This document shows, one piece after another, positions 1 through 7,779 of a DNA stretch of 32,683 nucleotides (the stretch's first letter is position 1; each line of letters begins with the position of its first letter). The translations under genes were made by a program, and so were the position numbers. The stretch is from NCBI GenBank assembly GCA_017482945.1, contig JAFUMF010000187.1:1-32683 (forward strand), read 5' to 3'. The notes beneath the pieces are model-generated. The model worked only from the letters and a program-made list of their open reading frames with translations. It was not told the origin of the DNA and did not search any database. The stretch comes from Lachnospiraceae bacterium (GTDB taxonomy: Bacteria > Bacillota > Clostridia > Lachnospirales > Lachnospiraceae).

Positions 1-104
1 AGATGTTTAAATATTGTTAATTTTACGAAAAATATTCTAGCACTGTATGGTGTATTTGTCACTAGAAACTTTTGAATTCAAAATAATTTTTTACATAAAG
101 AAAA

Positions 105-130
105 TCCCTCCTGACGCTGATAATCAGGAG
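105..130 (-). terminator. Likely intrinsic terminator after the MATE gene
   Basis: Arms at 108-114 and 124-130 form a 7-bp stem with a 9-nt loop. On the minus strand a short T-rich run (GGGATTTTC) follows. It lies just past the MATE stop codon. The T tract is weak, so efficiency is uncertain. Confidence 0.5.
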
Positions 131-146
131 AGATTTAAATTGATAC

Positions 147-1619
147 CTATTTTTCAGTTTTAAGCTTAATGGTCTTCCATTTACCGCTCTTATATCTTGC
201 AAAAACAAGCGCTGTTCGGAGCATCTGATCAGCTGCAAGCGCTGCCCATGCACCATAGAGACCAAATCCTGCGTTTACGAGAATCATTGCGGTGATCGGA
301 CGTACCAGAAGGACAGTCACAAAAGTGATCATAGCAGTCGTTCTTGTATCACCGGCACCGCGAAGTCCGCCGGCAATGATGAACTGGGAGCCCTGGAACG
401 GCTGAAGCAGCGCCACGATCAGCATGATCTGTCCGCCGATGCGGATGATTTCCGGATCGCTGTTGTAAAGGCCGACGATGTTTTTACCGAATAAAACAAA
501 GACAGCCGCAAGGATCATGGAGAATGTAAAGCCGACCGTTCTGGTACGGCTCGTATAGGCCTGTGCCATATCCGTTCTTCGTTTTCCGAGGGACTGGCCC
601 ATGAGTGTGGTCGCGGAAACCGCGAACGCCTGACCTGTCATAAAGGAAAGCGCCTGGATGTTCATGCAGACCTGATGAGTCGCATATGCAGTGGTTCCGA
701 GGGATGCAACAGTCTTCGCATAAATAATAATTCCTGCACGCATCAGAAGCTGTTCGATCATAGCCGGGAAACCAATATTTAACATATCGGTGAGAATGGT
801 CTTATTCGGCTTAAATCCATATTTGAACTCCAGTTTCAGGAAACCGTTGCCTCGAAGGATAACAACAAGTGCGATAATAAAAGCAACCAGCTGGCCGAGT
901 ACAGTCGCAAGAGATGCTCCTGCCACGCCCCATTCCGGGAAACCAAGATTTCCGTAGATCAACAGCCAGTTAAAGCATACGTTCACAATATTCGCGATCA
1001 TGTTGTAGATCATGCAGGTTTTGGAGTCACCGACCGCACGGAGCGATGCCGTAATGGTACTTGTGAGAGCCATAGTAAGGAAACCGGCCATCTGGATCTG
1101 CAGGTACTGCGTTGCCCACACGGTTACTGTTTCCTCTGTGGATCCCATGAAAATAACCATCGGACGAGCAAATACTACGCCGAGGATGGAAAGAAGGATC
1201 GTCACGCAGAAGGTAAAAAGTAAACCCTGGCGCACAACCAGATTTGCCTTTTCTTTGTCGCCTCTTCCTTTATATCTGGCGATCATCGCGGTAACACCGG
1301 TATTCATGGATACAAATGCCGCCATCAAAAGGAACTTTTGCTGCGTGGTAAGACCAACGGCTTCGAGGGCCTGGGTACCAATTTCCGGATTTGCGGCACC
1401 ACCCATGGAGCCAACCATCATCAAATCGACCATGGATGCCAGCTGAGTTAATAAAAGCTCCACAAAGCTCGGCCATGCGATTCGGATGATGTCCTGGTAA
1501 AGCTCACTGGATTTCACACCATCCGGCAGTTTTTTATCGACTTTCAGATCGCCTTGAACGGTCTCATCACCATAAGGAAGGCGGTCCAATGTTGTTTCTA
1601 GTCGTTTATCTGTTTTCAT
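147..1619 (-). CDS. MATE family multidrug/cation efflux transporter
   Basis: This 490-aa protein is an inner-membrane exporter of the MATE family, which usually extrudes cationic drugs or metabolites in exchange for Na+ or H+. After a hydrophilic N-terminal tail of about 45 residues there are about twelve hydrophobic segments in two similar halves. The first half carries the typical DLMMVG segment and the cytoplasmic loop MIARYKGRGDKEKAN; a second MATE repeat starts near residue 270 (NKTILTDMLNIGFPAMIEQ). Length is slightly above the usual 440-460 because of the N-terminal extension. An ATG at 1619 follows AAAGGGAAA. The gene starts 18 nt after the stop of the small lipoprotein, so the two are probably co-transcribed. 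The substrate cannot be read from the sequence. Confidence 0.93.
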   Translation of the reverse strand: MKTDKRLETTLDRLPYGDETVQGDLKVDKKLPDGVKSSELYQDIIRIAWPSFVELLLTQLASMVDLMMVGSMGGAANPEIGTQALEAVGLTTQQKFLLMAAFVSMNTGVTAMIARYKGRGDKEKANLVVRQGLLFTFCVTILLSILGVVFARPMVIFMGSTEETVTVWATQYLQIQMAGFLTMALTSTITASLRAVGDSKTCMIYNMIANIVNVCFNWLLIYGNLGFPEWGVAGASLATVLGQLVAFIIALVVILRGNGFLKLEFKYGFKPNKTILTDMLNIGFPAMIEQLLMRAGIIIYAKTVASLGTTAYATHQVCMNIQALSFMTGQAFAVSATTLMGQSLGKRRTDMAQAYTSRTRTVGFTFSMILAAVFVLFGKNIVGLYNSDPEIIRIGGQIMLIVALLQPFQGSQFIIAGGLRGAGDTRTTAMITFVTVLLVRPITAMILVNAGFGLYGAWAALAADQMLRTALVFARYKSGKWKTIKLKTEK

Positions 1620-1637
1620 GTATTTCCCTTTCTATAC

Positions 1638-2072
1638 TTAATACTCCCATTTCACATAATACTGTTCAGTATCTCCATCCACATAAAACTGTTCTTCGGA
1701 TGAGAATGTGATCGTCATAAACTGACGTCCGGACATATCAAGAACGTCAAATTCCATCTCACCATTCTCATTCTCTCCGAGATAACTGAGATACCCCTCG
1801 TATTCGGGAATTGCCTCTGCTGTATATGAAGTAAAACCCTTCAGTACATCCATGTCGATGCTCACATCATCTTCTTTTCCATGAAGGAACCAGGTTCCTC
1901 CTGAAATTTTATATACGTCCTTATCTTCGGCTACCGTTACTGCCGCAGTGGAAGGAGCTTCTGTTGCTGTCTGTGCAGTCGTTTCCGGAGCCGCTGTTTC
2001 ATTGCCGCATGCAGCGAGAAAAACACTCATGGCAGCTGCCAGCACTACGACCGGAATCTTTTTGTATCTCAT
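1638..2072 (-). CDS. Small secreted lipoprotein of unknown function
   Basis: This predicted 144-aa protein begins with a classic lipoprotein signal: basic MRYKK, a hydrophobic stretch and the lipobox LAAC, with the lipidated Cys at about residue 22. A Thr/Ala/Glu-rich linker follows (about 25-50), then a small acidic, aromatic-rich domain of about 95 residues with repeating short beta-like strands. I chose the ATG at 2072 because GAGGAGG lies about 9 nt upstream; a TTG at 2090 would precede that ribosome binding site. I do not recognise the C-terminal domain. It probably sits on the outer face of the membrane. The MATE exporter follows after 18 nt, which suggests an operon. Confidence 0.8.
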   Translation of the reverse strand: MRYKKIPVVVLAAAMSVFLAACGNETAAPETTAQTATEAPSTAAVTVAEDKDVYKISGGTWFLHGKEDDVSIDMDVLKGFTSYTAEAIPEYEGYLSYLGENENGEMEFDVLDMSGRQFMTITFSSEEQFYVDGDTEQYYVKWEY

Positions 2073-2180
2073 ACTGAAAAACCTCCTCAATGCTGTCGTA
2101 CTTTTTCACTAACGATTATTGTACCACATTGAGAAGGTCACTTCCAGTATTTTACTTCATTGAATTTTTAGATGTAACAA

Positions 2181-2672
2181 TTACATCGATTTCTGTAACA
2201 GCAGCCGGAAGATCAGCAACAAGCCACCGTAAACGCCAAGCACTCCAAGAAGCACTTTCAGTACGAGCACACTGATAAAACCGCTTACCATAATACCGAT
2301 GTATAAGCATAAGAAAAGAGAATAGCCAGCGTATGCCCAGCATTTTGTACCAATCAAACGATTTCTTTCATCGCCCTCTTCCACTGCTCTCTTTTTCTTA
2401 AGTTCCTCATTTTTTAGAAAACGAATGTTTTTGATTATGATGACCATGCCAGCCACCATCAGGCCAGAACCAGATCCAGTATAAAAGCCTTTGATAAACT
2501 CTATATGTTTAGGCGCATCAAGAAATACTTTAGGAATCGCATCATAATTGATGGACGCCACAAGCGCGATCATTCCCAGAATGATCACGACAACGCCCAC
2601 AACGATCCTCTTTTTACAACGTGATTCAAAATTATATGGAGTCCCTCCACTGAACATTTTATCTAAGATCAT
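2181..2672 (-). CDS. Four-helix membrane protein, unknown function, paired with XRE regulator
   Basis: The 163-aa product has about four hydrophobic segments (near 23-41, 66-84, 110-130 and 135-158). Between the second and third is a charged stretch, [19 protein letters not shown], of the sort seen in small membrane proteins (DUF2178-like) that accompany short XRE regulators in Firmicutes. GAGGAGGAAGG directly precedes the ATG. The start overlaps the stop of the upstream XRE gene by 4 nt (ATGA), so the two are translationally coupled. By analogy with similar pairs it may be the regulator's main target or partner; that is inference. No catalytic motif is visible. Confidence 0.75.
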   Translation of the reverse strand: MILDKMFSGGTPYNFESRCKKRIVVGVVVIILGMIALVASINYDAIPKVFLDAPKHIEFIKGFYTGSGSGLMVAGMVIIIKNIRFLKNEELKKKRAVEEGDERNRLIGTKCWAYAGYSLFLCLYIGIMVSGFISVLVLKVLLGVLGVYGGLLLIFRLLLQKSM

Positions 2673-2875
2673 ATTCCTTCCTCCTCGTCAAACAGAAAAA
2701 CGTCTTCGATCGAACATGAAAAATACTTCGCGATTTTATGAGCCAGTAAAAGTGAGGCGTTGTATTTTCCATTTTCGAGGGAAATAATCGTCTGCCTGGT
2801 CACTCCAACTGCCTCAGCCAGATCCTCCTGACGGATTTTTCTTAACTTTCTCAGCTCCTGGATGCGATTCTTCAT
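2669..2875 (-). CDS. Short XRE-family (Cro/C1-type) transcriptional regulator
   Basis: At 68 aa this is almost only a helix-turn-helix domain. Residues 15-38 ([24 protein letters not shown]) are a textbook HTH_3 motif, followed by the usual [20 protein letters not shown] helix. It belongs to the YozG/YvaO-like group of short regulators that often sit ahead of a membrane protein. The start at 2875 follows GAAGGA. Its promoter region carries several TTTACATT/AATGTAAA copies overlapping and flanking the -35 and -10 boxes, which would fit autoregulation. It overlaps the downstream membrane-protein gene by 4 nt. Confidence 0.92.
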   Translation of the reverse strand: MKNRIQELRKLRKIRQEDLAEAVGVTRQTIISLENGKYNASLLLAHKIAKYFSCSIEDVFLFDEEEGI

Positions 2876-2916
2876 TCCATTCCTTCTTTCTGATTCATAT
2901 GAATTTCTGTGCGCGC

Positions 2917-2985
2917 AATGTAAAAGTCCCTTTACATTTATAAGTATAGTTTACTTTACATTTTGTGTCAAGTATATTTTACATT
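2917..2985 (-). promoter_or_regulatory. XRE promoter with repeated TTTACATT operator-like boxes
   Basis: Read on the minus strand, TTGACA (2966-2971) and TATACT (2943-2948) are 17 bp apart, a near-ideal sigma-A promoter. On the plus strand TTTACATT occurs at 2931-2938, 2955-2962 and 2978-2985, spaced 23-24 bp. An inverted copy, AATGTAAA, at 2917-2924 makes a dyad with the first (6-bp spacer). The boxes flank both promoter elements, as expected for cooperative repressor binding; the cognate regulator is inferred. Confidence 0.7.
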
Positions 2986-2995
2986 TAGCAAAAAA

Positions 2996-3029
2996 ACTCT
3001 CCATCATTTCGAATCAAGTGATGGAGAGT
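2996..3029. terminator. Bidirectional intrinsic terminator
   Basis: A perfect 11-bp stem (2996-3006 with 3019-3029) has a 12-nt loop and A-run/T-run flanks on both sides, so it can work on either strand. On the minus strand it ends the PadR/HAAS operon just after the stop at 3047. Confidence 0.85.
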
Positions 3030-3046
3030 TTTTCTAAGACTCTTAA

Positions 3047-3586
3047 TTACAAGACATTTGCATTTATCAATTCCATGGTATCCGGATGAGCCTTAATTAC
3101 AACTTTTGTAATATAGTTGGTCTCGTAAGTAGAAATTTTATGTTGTTTCAGATCATTCAGGATCATATCTTTGTTTTCCATGAATGCTCCAAAATCGTTT
3201 CCCAAATTCTTCAGACCTAAATATAATCTCACAACATCAGGCTCTTCGTCTGTGCCGTCATCGCTGCTGTCATCCCATAAAACAGGACGAACGCGCTGTT
3301 CATTATAGGTCACTTCATATTGAATGATTCGATCAGGCATTTCAGAATCTTCCATCAATTCCGTTATGTCTGATTGCTGAACAGAGCTGCTTCCAAGAAT
3401 AATCTTCTGAACCTCATCAGATATTTCATATTCCAGCGTTTTTGTGACAAGATTTTCTTCACCGATTATTTTATGTCCTCCATAATTCAACGATGAATAT
3501 TCAATCAGAGCCGTTCCGATTCCAATTCCTGTAAGAAGAACACCAAAAGCAAATACACCCAGCAAAATTTTTTGTATTTTACGCAT
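3047..3586 (-). CDS. Membrane-anchored exported protein, unknown, end of PadR-HAAS operon
   Basis: This 179-aa protein has a basic start and one N-terminal hydrophobic helix (about 8-27), then an extracytoplasmic acidic domain with a DDSSDDGTDEEPD patch near residue 110. It resembles in layout, but not clearly in sequence, the DUF4097-type proteins that often follow PadR and HAAS genes. I place the start at 3586 (MRKIQK) because GGAGGAAGG lies just upstream; an in-frame upstream extension would overlap most of a transmembrane segment of the HAAS gene and is implausible. It overlaps the HAAS gene by 8 nt. No function is assigned. Confidence 0.75.
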   Translation of the reverse strand: MRKIQKILLGVFAFGVLLTGIGIGTALIEYSSLNYGGHKIIGEENLVTKTLEYEISDEVQKIILGSSSVQQSDITELMEDSEMPDRIIQYEVTYNEQRVRPVLWDDSSDDGTDEEPDVVRLYLGLKNLGNDFGAFMENKDMILNDLKQHKISTYETNYITKVVIKAHPDTMELINANVL

Positions 3587-4538
3587 GTTGACCTTCCTCC
3601 GTTTCTGCAATGACCTGCTTATTCTTTTCGTTCGATCTGCGCCATAAAAGCGTCCATCCCAAAGCAGCACCTGCAAACAGACACAGCACCAGACCAAAAC
3701 AACCAACCGTAAGACCTGCCAGCGGATATCCCTGCATCCAGAGAACCGCAAGCACTCCGGTTGTAAATAAGAACATCATACCGAATCCGGCAATCACTAA
3801 AGACACGCCGCCCACGCAGCAGTTCCAGAAGAGATACATACACCAAAGTGCCGCACGTATCATCCAATCCCACAAATTTTTCAGTGTATTATATAGATTT
3901 CTTCCGATTCTGACGATCAGGCTGTCTGTATGAATGTTCCTGTTCGGAATCTCTTTCGCAGGTTCCATTTTAGTGGATGTTTCAGACGAAGAAATACCTG
4001 GATCCGCTTGCTGTTCACTCGTTCTGATCGCTCGCTGTTCTCTCCAACCCGTAACTTTCAATTTCATCCACTGAAACGGCCGCATTACCTGACGCCCAAG
4101 CCAACTGAAACATTTCCAGAGCCACTTCCAAAACATACTCAAGAAACAATAAATTCCCTTACAGATTCTACAAATCCAATCATATATCATTGAAAAAACA
4201 TTGATTTTCGCTTTTGTGACTGTGTTCGCATTACTTTCCGGCTCTTCTGGCATGTCATGATGTGAGTCTCCCTTATGATCTGTGTCTTCCGCCTTGTTTG
4301 TCTCGGAATCATTTCCATCAGACGAGCTATATTCAGCACGTACATGATATGCCTCTAAGATTTCAGCCGCAAGTTCTTTCACATTGCCAAAGTCGGCGAT
4401 CGCCTGCTCTACGGTCTGACCTTTTTTTACTTTTATGTCAATGTGCTGCTCATATTCTCCTATAATATCTTGTAGTTCTTCTTCTTTCAAAACTCTAAGA
4501 GACTTTCGCAGCTCCTCTAAAAATGTCTTCTTATCCAT
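3579..4538 (-). CDS. HAAS-domain (DUF1700) membrane protein
   Basis: The 319-aa product begins with a HAAS/DUF1700 helical domain (residues about 1-65: MDKKTFLEELRKSLRVLKEE through AIADFGNVKELAAEILEAY), which typically occurs next to PadR regulators. A long middle region is charged and Trp-rich (about 75-215). At least two strong C-terminal transmembrane segments follow (about 230-300). The ATG at 4538 has GGAG 7 nt upstream; the TTG immediately before it is less well placed. It overlaps the padR stop by 8 nt and the next gene by 8 nt, so all three form one tightly coupled operon. HAAS proteins are thought to sense or signal at the membrane; the stimulus is unknown. Confidence 0.85.
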   Translation of the reverse strand: MDKKTFLEELRKSLRVLKEEELQDIIGEYEQHIDIKVKKGQTVEQAIADFGNVKELAAEILEAYHVRAEYSSSDGNDSETNKAEDTDHKGDSHHDMPEEPESNANTVTKAKINVFSMIYDWICRICKGIYCFLSMFWKWLWKCFSWLGRQVMRPFQWMKLKVTGWREQRAIRTSEQQADPGISSSETSTKMEPAKEIPNRNIHTDSLIVRIGRNLYNTLKNLWDWMIRAALWCMYLFWNCCVGGVSLVIAGFGMMFLFTTGVLAVLWMQGYPLAGLTVGCFGLVLCLFAGAALGWTLLWRRSNEKNKQVIAETEEGQHA

Positions 4539-4932
4539 CAAGTCTCTCCTTTGTATATCGATTACTCAGGCCAATGGTCACGATTTTGTGACTCCCATCC
4601 TTTTCGGGTTCTCCGTTCTCCTTACCTGAGTTCAAAAACACCCAGACACGGTCCGCCAGCTGCGTCCATTCTCGTTCCAACTCATCACGGTATAGAACGC
4701 CGGCTGCCGTTAAGTGATAATACTTTCTCGGAGGCCCCTCTGTTGATTCACGCAGATAGGTTTCAAAATATTTTTCGTTGGTCAGACGTTTCAAAAGAGG
4801 ATAAATCGTTCCCTCATTTACGTCGACTACTTTGGAAACTTCTTCAACAAGCTCGTAACCATACATGTCCTTTTGCCGGACTGATTCCAGCACGATCAAT
4901 TCAAGAACTCCTTTTTTAAACTGTGCATTCAT
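4531..4932 (-). CDS. PadR-family transcriptional regulator
   Basis: This 133-aa protein is a PadR-type winged-helix repressor. Diagnostic stretches are FKKGVLELIVLESV near the start, YGYEL (about 24-28), the recognition region EGTIYPLLKRL (about 39-49) and the wing GPPRKYYHLTAAG (about 66-78). The C-terminus is a short acidic tail rather than a full dimerisation helix bundle, typical of the small PadR-s2 subgroup. GAGGAGGGAAGAG precedes the ATG at 4932. It is first in an operon with a HAAS protein and an exported protein, the standard PadR context for cell-envelope stress modules. TACTAG repeats in its promoter may be its operator. Confidence 0.94.
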   Translation of the reverse strand: MNAQFKKGVLELIVLESVRQKDMYGYELVEEVSKVVDVNEGTIYPLLKRLTNEKYFETYLRESTEGPPRKYYHLTAAGVLYRDELEREWTQLADRVWVFLNSGKENGEPEKDGSHKIVTIGLSNRYTKERLDG

Positions 4933-4954
4933 CGCTCTTCCCTCCTCTGGTTAT

Positions 4955-5007
4955 ATATTATACCAACTACTATGTAATGTCAAGTACTAGAATTATTAAA
5001 ATACTAG
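4955..5007 (-). promoter_or_regulatory. padR operon promoter with TACTAG repeats
   Basis: On the minus strand TTGACA (4978-4983) and TAATAT (4955-4960) are 17 bp apart. TACTAG boxes at 4985-4990 and 5002-5007, plus ACTACTATG between the promoter elements, lie around the -35. They are plausible PadR operator half sites, but this is inference. Confidence 0.6.
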
Positions 5008-5042
5008 ACGCAGATCAAACTATCCTCAAATGCAAAATATCC

Positions 5043-5066
5043 CCATCCCTTATTACAAAAGGATGG
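5043..5066 (-). terminator. Weak terminator-like hairpin after the transporter operon
   Basis: CCATCC (5043-5048) and GGATGG (5061-5066) pair across a 12-nt loop downstream of the solute-binding protein stop. The following minus-strand tail (GGATATTTTG) has only a short T run. Confidence 0.35.
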
Positions 5067-5097
5067 AGACATTTCCATATTCTTACTTCATAATTGT

Positions 5098-6141
5098 TTA
5101 TTCCATTGAGAGGATTAATTCTTCAATATTCACTCTCTCCTCGATCATTGCATTCTCATACATGAAGACTTCTGTCTTCTCCATTGCTTCGATGTCGGAC
5201 TCTTTGATGTCCATGTCGAAATCGTACATCGGATACATCTCTGCTACTGCCTCCGGTGTCAGTTCTGTCTCGATCGCAGTTGCTTCCATTGCAGCGTCAT
5301 TGTTTTCATCGATGTAATCAAGAACAGCCTTCTGTGCCTCAAGGAATGTCTTCACTTCTTCCGGATGAGACTCCGCGTACTCACCGCTTGTTGCTACTAC
5401 GATGGTTGCTTCTGTCAGGCCTGTACCGTCTGTTACAACGTAGAAACCGTCTTTTTCCATGTTATAAGCAGTCGGACCAGCTAAAAGAGCTGCGTCAACA
5501 CTTCCGCCTGCAAGCGCTGCCTGCGCATCCGGGATTCCCATGGAAAGGAATTCGATGTCGGCTTCTGTCATGTTTGCAGATGCAAGGTATGCTACAAGGA
5601 GCTCATGAAGGATCGTTCCTTTTGGTCCTGCTACTTTTTTGCCTCTCAAATCTTCCGGAGACTGGATCGCATCGTCCTGAGCAAATAATTTGAATGCCTC
5701 CGGGGAACGGCTGTATGTGCTGATGATCTTAATATCAGCTCCGTTGGATGCAGAAAGGATTACAGATGTCGCTCCAACTGCATATAAGAACTGAATATCG
5801 CCGGATGCCAGCGCCTGAGTCTGCTCCGGACCTGTTGTCAGATCAGAATAAACGATCTCGTCATATCCAAGCTCAGCAAACGCCTCAGCAAAGATCTGCT
5901 GATCCTTTTCTACGATGGACGGCACATTGAGCGGGGATTTTACATATGTCACAGCGATTGCGCCCTTAGACTCCACCTCTTTTGCAGTTGTTTCTGCTGC
6001 TGTAGTCTCTGCTGCTGTCGTTGTTTCGCTTGCAGCCTCAGTTGCTGCTACTGTTGTTGTCTCAGTGTTTCCTGCACATCCTGTCAGTGCGAATGCTGTC
6101 ATGGACATTGCAAGTGCAAGTGCTGTTAATCTTTTTTTCAT
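5098..6141 (-). CDS. NitT/TauT-like ABC transporter substrate-binding lipoprotein
   Basis: This roughly 347-aa protein is an extracytoplasmic ligand-binding lipoprotein of the SsuA/TauA/NMT1 fold. The signal MKKRLTALALAMSMTAFALT ends in lipobox LTGC; a Thr/Glu/Ala-rich linker spans about 27-55. The binding domain starts at IAVTYVKSPLNVPS and includes GDIQFLYAVGATSVI and SPEDLRGKKVAGPKGTILHE, typical of the family's first lobe and hinge. The second ATG (6141) is better spaced from GGAG than the one at 6147. It is last in an operon of permease, ATPase and binding protein behind hydEF. The substrate is unknown; the family takes sulfonates, nitrate, pyrimidine precursors and others. Confidence 0.88.
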   Translation of the reverse strand: MKKRLTALALAMSMTAFALTGCAGNTETTTVAATEAASETTTAAETTAAETTAKEVESKGAIAVTYVKSPLNVPSIVEKDQQIFAEAFAELGYDEIVYSDLTTGPEQTQALASGDIQFLYAVGATSVILSASNGADIKIISTYSRSPEAFKLFAQDDAIQSPEDLRGKKVAGPKGTILHELLVAYLASANMTEADIEFLSMGIPDAQAALAGGSVDAALLAGPTAYNMEKDGFYVVTDGTGLTEATIVVATSGEYAESHPEEVKTFLEAQKAVLDYIDENNDAAMEATAIETELTPEAVAEMYPMYDFDMDIKESDIEAMEKTEVFMYENAMIEERVNIEELILSME

Positions 6142-6207
6142 AACCATTTTCTCCTTATGTATAAAATTTTATCATAATGTGGTCGTAGAGATTTGCGATC
6201 ACACTGA

Positions 6208-6918
6208 TTAATCCATTCCGATCTGCTGAGTAATTTCCTTTTTCAATTCAACCAAGGTTCCGTCAAGAAGATCTCTTGGGTAAGACACATGCTCCAGCGA
6301 ATATTCCTTTTTGCAAACACCATGCTCCAGGATCACGATCTTTTTTCCAATCGTCATCGCTTCATCGATGCTGTGTGTCACAAAAAGAATGCCCTTTTTC
6401 TCTTCGCTGTGAATCTTTAGAAGCTCTTCCTGCATCTGTTTTCGCGTAAAATGGTCAAGTGCCGCGAAAGGCTCGTCCATGAGAAGATACTCTGGCTCAT
6501 ATGCCAGGGCTCTTGCCAGAGCAGCACGCTGCTGCATGCCTCCGGACAACTGGGACGGAAATGCCTTCTCAAAGCCACTAAGACCGGTAAGTTCGATCAG
6601 ATGCTTTAATTTTGCATGTTCTGTCTTCTGTTTCCGTTCGCTCTTCGGAAGACCGAATAAAATATTATCCGTCACGTTCAGCCACGGCATCAGGCGCGGT
6701 TCCTGGAAAATGATACCGGTTTTTCCCACATCTCCGATTTCACCGGAATCGGCATGCTCCAGACCTGCGATCAGTCTGAGAAGTGTCGTTTTGCCGCATC
6801 CACTTCGTCCAAGTATAACGGTTATACCATGGTCATCGATATTCAGATCTAGTTGATTCAGGACATCCAGCTTTCGGCCGGAGACCTGGTAGCTTTTACA
6901 TAAATTTTGAATTTCCAT
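6208..6918 (-). CDS. ABC transporter ATP-binding protein (SsuB/TauB-like)
   Basis: A 236-aa ABC ATPase that would drive the adjacent importer from the cytoplasmic face. Walker A is GRSGCGKTT (37-45), the Q-loop Gln is in FQEPRLMPW (near 72), the signature is LSGGMQQR (124-131), Walker B is YLLMDEPF (144-151) and the switch His is in FVTHSIDEA. The EPRLMPW stretch after the Q-loop is characteristic of nitrate/sulfonate/taurine-type ATPases. Length is about 20 residues shorter than many SsuB proteins, but all motifs are present. It begins 5 nt after the permease stop, using the GGGAG that covers the permease C-terminus as its ribosome binding site. Confidence 0.93.
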   Translation of the reverse strand: MEIQNLCKSYQVSGRKLDVLNQLDLNIDDHGITVILGRSGCGKTTLLRLIAGLEHADSGEIGDVGKTGIIFQEPRLMPWLNVTDNILFGLPKSERKQKTEHAKLKHLIELTGLSGFEKAFPSQLSGGMQQRAALARALAYEPEYLLMDEPFAALDHFTRKQMQEELLKIHSEEKKGILFVTHSIDEAMTIGKKIVILEHGVCKKEYSLEHVSYPRDLLDGTLVELKKEITQQIGMD

Positions 6919-6923
6919 ATCTC

Positions 6924-7742
6924 TTATCTCCCGGTATTGACCGCTTCGTTTTCGCTGTTCGGCAACGCCTGTCCTGTCATTTCTCGTCGGATGACCTTCG
7001 TTATCAGAAGTTTAAACAGCCAGTCACTTAAAATTCCCACCAGGCCGATAGTAATGATTCCTGCGATGACTTTATCGGATCTTGACATCTGCTGTGCATC
7101 GAGGATCAGATAGCCAAGGCCCTTCGACGCCGCGATCATCTCGGCTCCGATAATGGCTCTCCAACTATATCCAAGACCTACACGCATGCCTACAAGAATA
7201 TCCGGTATCGCCGCCGGCAGAACGATCCGGTAAAACGTCTCCCATCGGTTCAGACCAAACACCGAACCAACCTCCAGCAGCTTATGGTCAGTCGAAACAA
7301 AGCCTTTGCTGATGTTCAGGTACATCGGGAAAAATGATGCGAGTACAATGATGATGATTTTTGACACTTCACCAATGCCAAACCATAAAATCAACAGAGC
7401 AATGAGACTGATCGGTGGTACATTTCTCATAAACTCAAGAACATCACCGTAAAACTCTTCTAAGGAAGGAATCCCGTATGCGATCACTCCGCCAATAAAC
7501 GCAAGTGCAAATGCAATGGTAAATCCCTCAAGAACACGCTTAAAGCTTACCATGATATGCTGAAACAGCACCCCGTTTTCAATCATGACCCACAGCGCCC
7601 GGCCGGTCTTTGCCGGTGATGGGAGCACATAGGCGCTCCAGATTCCTGACATGGAAGCCACCTGCCATGCGGCTAACAAGAGCAGGATCACAATTCCAGT
7701 CTTGATCCGACGCCGCTTTTCTTTATTTTTCAATGAAATCAA
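6924..7742 (-). CDS. ABC transporter permease (SsuC/TauC-like)
   Basis: This 272-aa integral membrane protein has about six hydrophobic segments and the binding-protein-dependent permease EAA loop (EVGSVFGLNRWETFYRIVLPAAIPDILVGMR, residues about 166-196, shown here only as a landmark: GLNRWETFYRIVLPAAIP). The N-terminus is a basic KNKEKRRRIK followed by the first helix. No ATG is near the start: TTG at 7742 (1 nt after AGAGG) or TTG at 7733 (about 10 nt after it) are the candidates; either keeps the first helix. It starts 37 nt after hydF, with no terminator between, so transcription from the hydE promoter probably continues into it. Confidence 0.9.
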   Translation of the reverse strand: MISLKNKEKRRRIKTGIVILLLLAAWQVASMSGIWSAYVLPSPAKTGRALWVMIENGVLFQHIMVSFKRVLEGFTIAFALAFIGGVIAYGIPSLEEFYGDVLEFMRNVPPISLIALLILWFGIGEVSKIIIIVLASFFPMYLNISKGFVSTDHKLLEVGSVFGLNRWETFYRIVLPAAIPDILVGMRVGLGYSWRAIIGAEMIAASKGLGYLILDAQQMSRSDKVIAGIITIGLVGILSDWLFKLLITKVIRREMTGQALPNSENEAVNTGR

Positions 7743-7779
7743 TCCTCTTATCCGTTATCTTTTGTAAGTATTCCCACTT

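Noticed and set aside
1012..1446. A 144-codon plus-strand frame inside the MATE gene
   Set aside because: It is antisense to conserved transmembrane segments; composition and lack of start signals mark it as a shadow frame.
2931..2985. Regularly spaced 8-bp repeats considered as a mini CRISPR array
   Set aside because: The repeats are far too short, overlap promoter boxes and have no cas genes; operator sites explain them better.
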